In this document: in pieces, positions 62,232 through 64,000 of the stretch
How the letters are laid out: each line of letters begins with the position of its first letter
Position numbering within the stretch: position 1 is the first letter of the stretch
NCBI GenBank assembly: GCA_951804985.1
Contig: OX638133.1
Coordinates: 71,554,367-71,618,366 of the forward strand
From: Dryomyza anilis
Lineage: Eukaryota; Arthropoda; Insecta; Diptera; Dryomyzidae
Length of the DNA stretch: 64,000 nt
Direction of reading: 5' to 3'
Position numbers and translations under genes: made by a program
Notes under the pieces: generated by a model
Database searches by the model: none
What the model saw: the letters and a program-made list of their open reading frames with translations, nothing else
Told to the model about the DNA's origin: nothing

Positions 62232-63911
62232 TAATATACAAAGAAATGTTATTATTCTTACACGTTTTAAAAATATTTTGTTGTAAACTCGGACATTTTT
62301 ATTTTAACCAGATGTATCATATTATTTTGGCCACCACTGTATATATTTTTGATACCTATTCCATTTATTGTAAACATTTTTACCTACATAATAACAAGTA
62401 ATACCTGCATATGAACTATGAACATGAAATAAAAAGTATTCAAATATAATTAATTAAATTCAAATTTAAATAAAAAGTGTTTGAATTTAAATAAAACGAC
62501 TAAGGGTGAAAACGTACCGAGATGTATTTTTTTTTTTTACTTTACAACATATTATTTTTTAATTGAATTGACTTTATAATTTATAATAATTTATTTATCA
62601 AATTTTATGATGTTTTTACTTTATTTTAAAAAACTATTAAAATAATACGTTTTTTTTTTGTACAAATTGCAATTTAATCTTTCTTTAAACAAATGATATT
62701 AAATCATTAAATAAATACTTTTAATAACTAATAAAAATTTGTAATTTAACTAAATGTTTGCTAAATATTAAACTGAAAATTTTAAATTGTTTTTTTTTTT
62801 AAGTTAAATTTTTATAAAAACAGTGTTTCAAAACCAAAAAATTACAAAATTTTCGTGAAAACCTCTTTAAACTCAAAAATTTCATCACTCGGTTTACAAA
62901 AATAGTTTTTATATTTGAGAGTATAATATTACATAATATTATAAAAAATAAGTTAATCAAATGAATGTATTTAATTAGTCATACGACTTCAACAAAAATT
63001 TTAAAATCAATTTATATTTAAAAATATATATTTATTTTATTTGTCCTTAATTATTTCAATAGTATTCCAATAGTATATTAATATATTAGGTAATGTATAT
63101 AGTATGTTCAAATACTTGGTTAATTATGCAAGCATCAATTATGCAAAAAATACAAAATAAATAAATTCTGCCAATTGTAAAAAGAATTTCATTCATAATT
63201 TTCAACGTTTTCGGCAAAAACGATTGCCAAAATCCGATCGTTAAAATTCGTTCGGCAAATGTATATCTAAAAATAGAAAAAATACTGCATACACACACAC
63301 AAAATAAGAACTTTTTTCAAATGGAATTTCAACTTCTGAAAATAATCCATTTTTTATTATTATATTAATCAACAAAGTTTAAAAAAAATTGGAATGATTG
63401 TATTTGATTAGTTAGTTTTACTTCTACAACGAAGATATAATAATATATTTTTATTATTTAAGAATTAAATATTTTATAATTATTCCAATAGTATTCCAGT
63501 AGTATTCCAGTAGTATACTTGTAATTAATATAGGCAAATAATATGCAATAAATATGGGTAAACACATGGCGGTCATCAATTATGCATAAAATACAAAATA
63601 AATAAATTCCGTCAATTGTAAAAATATTTTCATTCACAATTTGCAACATATTCGGCAAAACACGATTGCCCACAAACCGATCGCTAAAATTCGTTCGGCT
63701 AAAATCTAAAAATAGAAAAAATAATGCATACACGCAAAATGAGTGAAAATATTGCAGAAATGAGTGAAACAAAACAGCTGTTTTTTATTTTAATCGCGAC
63801 AACCATGCCGGAATTCCTCGCGATAACCCTGACCAATGTTGGACACATCGTTTTTGGGCTCTCAGATAATTCGAACTCGGATGAAATCTCTTTATATATT
63901 TATACTCTCTG
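62232..63911 (-). repeat. Right inverted arm
   Basis: Reverse complement of 55879-57510, including both tandem modules. It differs by small insertions, the largest about 50 bases near 62600-62650. Bases 63912-64000 outside the arm are flanking DNA with no recognised feature. Confidence 0.82.
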
Positions 63912-64000
63912 CTTCGCTTCATTTAGAAGTAATGTTATTTACATTGTGACATCGAGAGAGCGCTGGTTGAATGTAAGTGTACGAACTAACCTGAAGTACG

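Larger units (their letters stand above)
55879..63911 (-). mobile_element. P-superfamily transposon with long inverted repeats (Galileo-like)
   Basis: The outer ends are cagagagtataaatatat at 55879 and its complement ending at 63911. The inverted arms (55879-57510 and 62232-63911) carry identical stretches over hundreds of bases. Similarity resumes at 57511-57690 against 61685-61866 after a 365-base stretch present only on the right. Between the arms, on the minus strand, lie a THAP exon and P-type transposase fragments. Canonical P elements have 31-bp ends; long arms with internal tandem units are known in the Foldback-like Galileo group of the P superfamily. No target-site duplication is visible: 55871-55878 and 63912-63919 differ. 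The left end has a 13-base tandem doubling (cagagagtataaa). Confidence 0.75.

Noticed and set aside
55858..63919. Target-site duplication of the P-like element
   Set aside because: Neither 7- nor 8-base flanks match with any end placement I tried; the left end has a 13-base tandem doubling that may obscure it.

Overview
The window looks like nuclear DNA of a higher (schizophoran) fly. It is AT-rich, the genes have short phased introns with GTAAGT-type donors, the noncoding DNA is crowded with small DNA transposons and tRNA-derived SINEs, and the recognisable proteins match Drosophila gene families. I cannot place it more precisely (tephritid versus calyptrate) from sequence alone.

Genes, left to right. 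(1) FLASH, minus strand, 1-5986, runs off the left edge; it is the CASP8AP2 homologue of histone pre-mRNA processing, with an N-terminal LDLY motif and a coiled coil. A paired DRE (TATCGATA) lies just upstream. (2) Rpb12, plus strand, 8079-9152, three exons, the 58-residue zinc-ribbon subunit shared by RNA polymerases I, II and III. (3) charlatan (chn), minus strand, coding exons 19260-11393, a REST-like C2H2 zinc-finger regulator of neural development, with a 200-N assembly gap in its last exon. (4) A PPP1R36-like gene, plus strand, 16453-17817, intronless and nested in a chn intron. Rpb12 and chn are convergent. The shared 3' region carries seven Brd-box motifs (AGCTTTA) in the chn orientation.

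From about 19.3 to 48.8 kb I see no further protein gene. I interpret this as the long first intron of chn, because a leader-like exon with a strong donor ends at 48815 on the same strand and an acceptor sits at 19308 just before the chn start. The tract alternates GC-richer, low-repeat blocks (candidate cis-regulatory DNA) with MITEs and SINEs. Several nested insertions can be read from target-site duplications: a SINE inside an older repeat at 39.6-40.3 kb, a 992-bp element inside the same repeat family at 44.2-45.5 kb, and a hAT-like MITE with a perfect 8-bp duplication at 42.3 kb.

From 49.7 to 55.9 kb there are only dispersed repeats. From 55879 to 63911 lies an 8-kb P-superfamily transposon with inverted arms of about 1.65 kb, each holding two diverged tandem modules. 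Inside are a THAP-domain exon and a frameshifted P-type transposase remnant. This organisation recalls the Foldback-like Galileo elements of Drosophila and is the most unusual object in the window.
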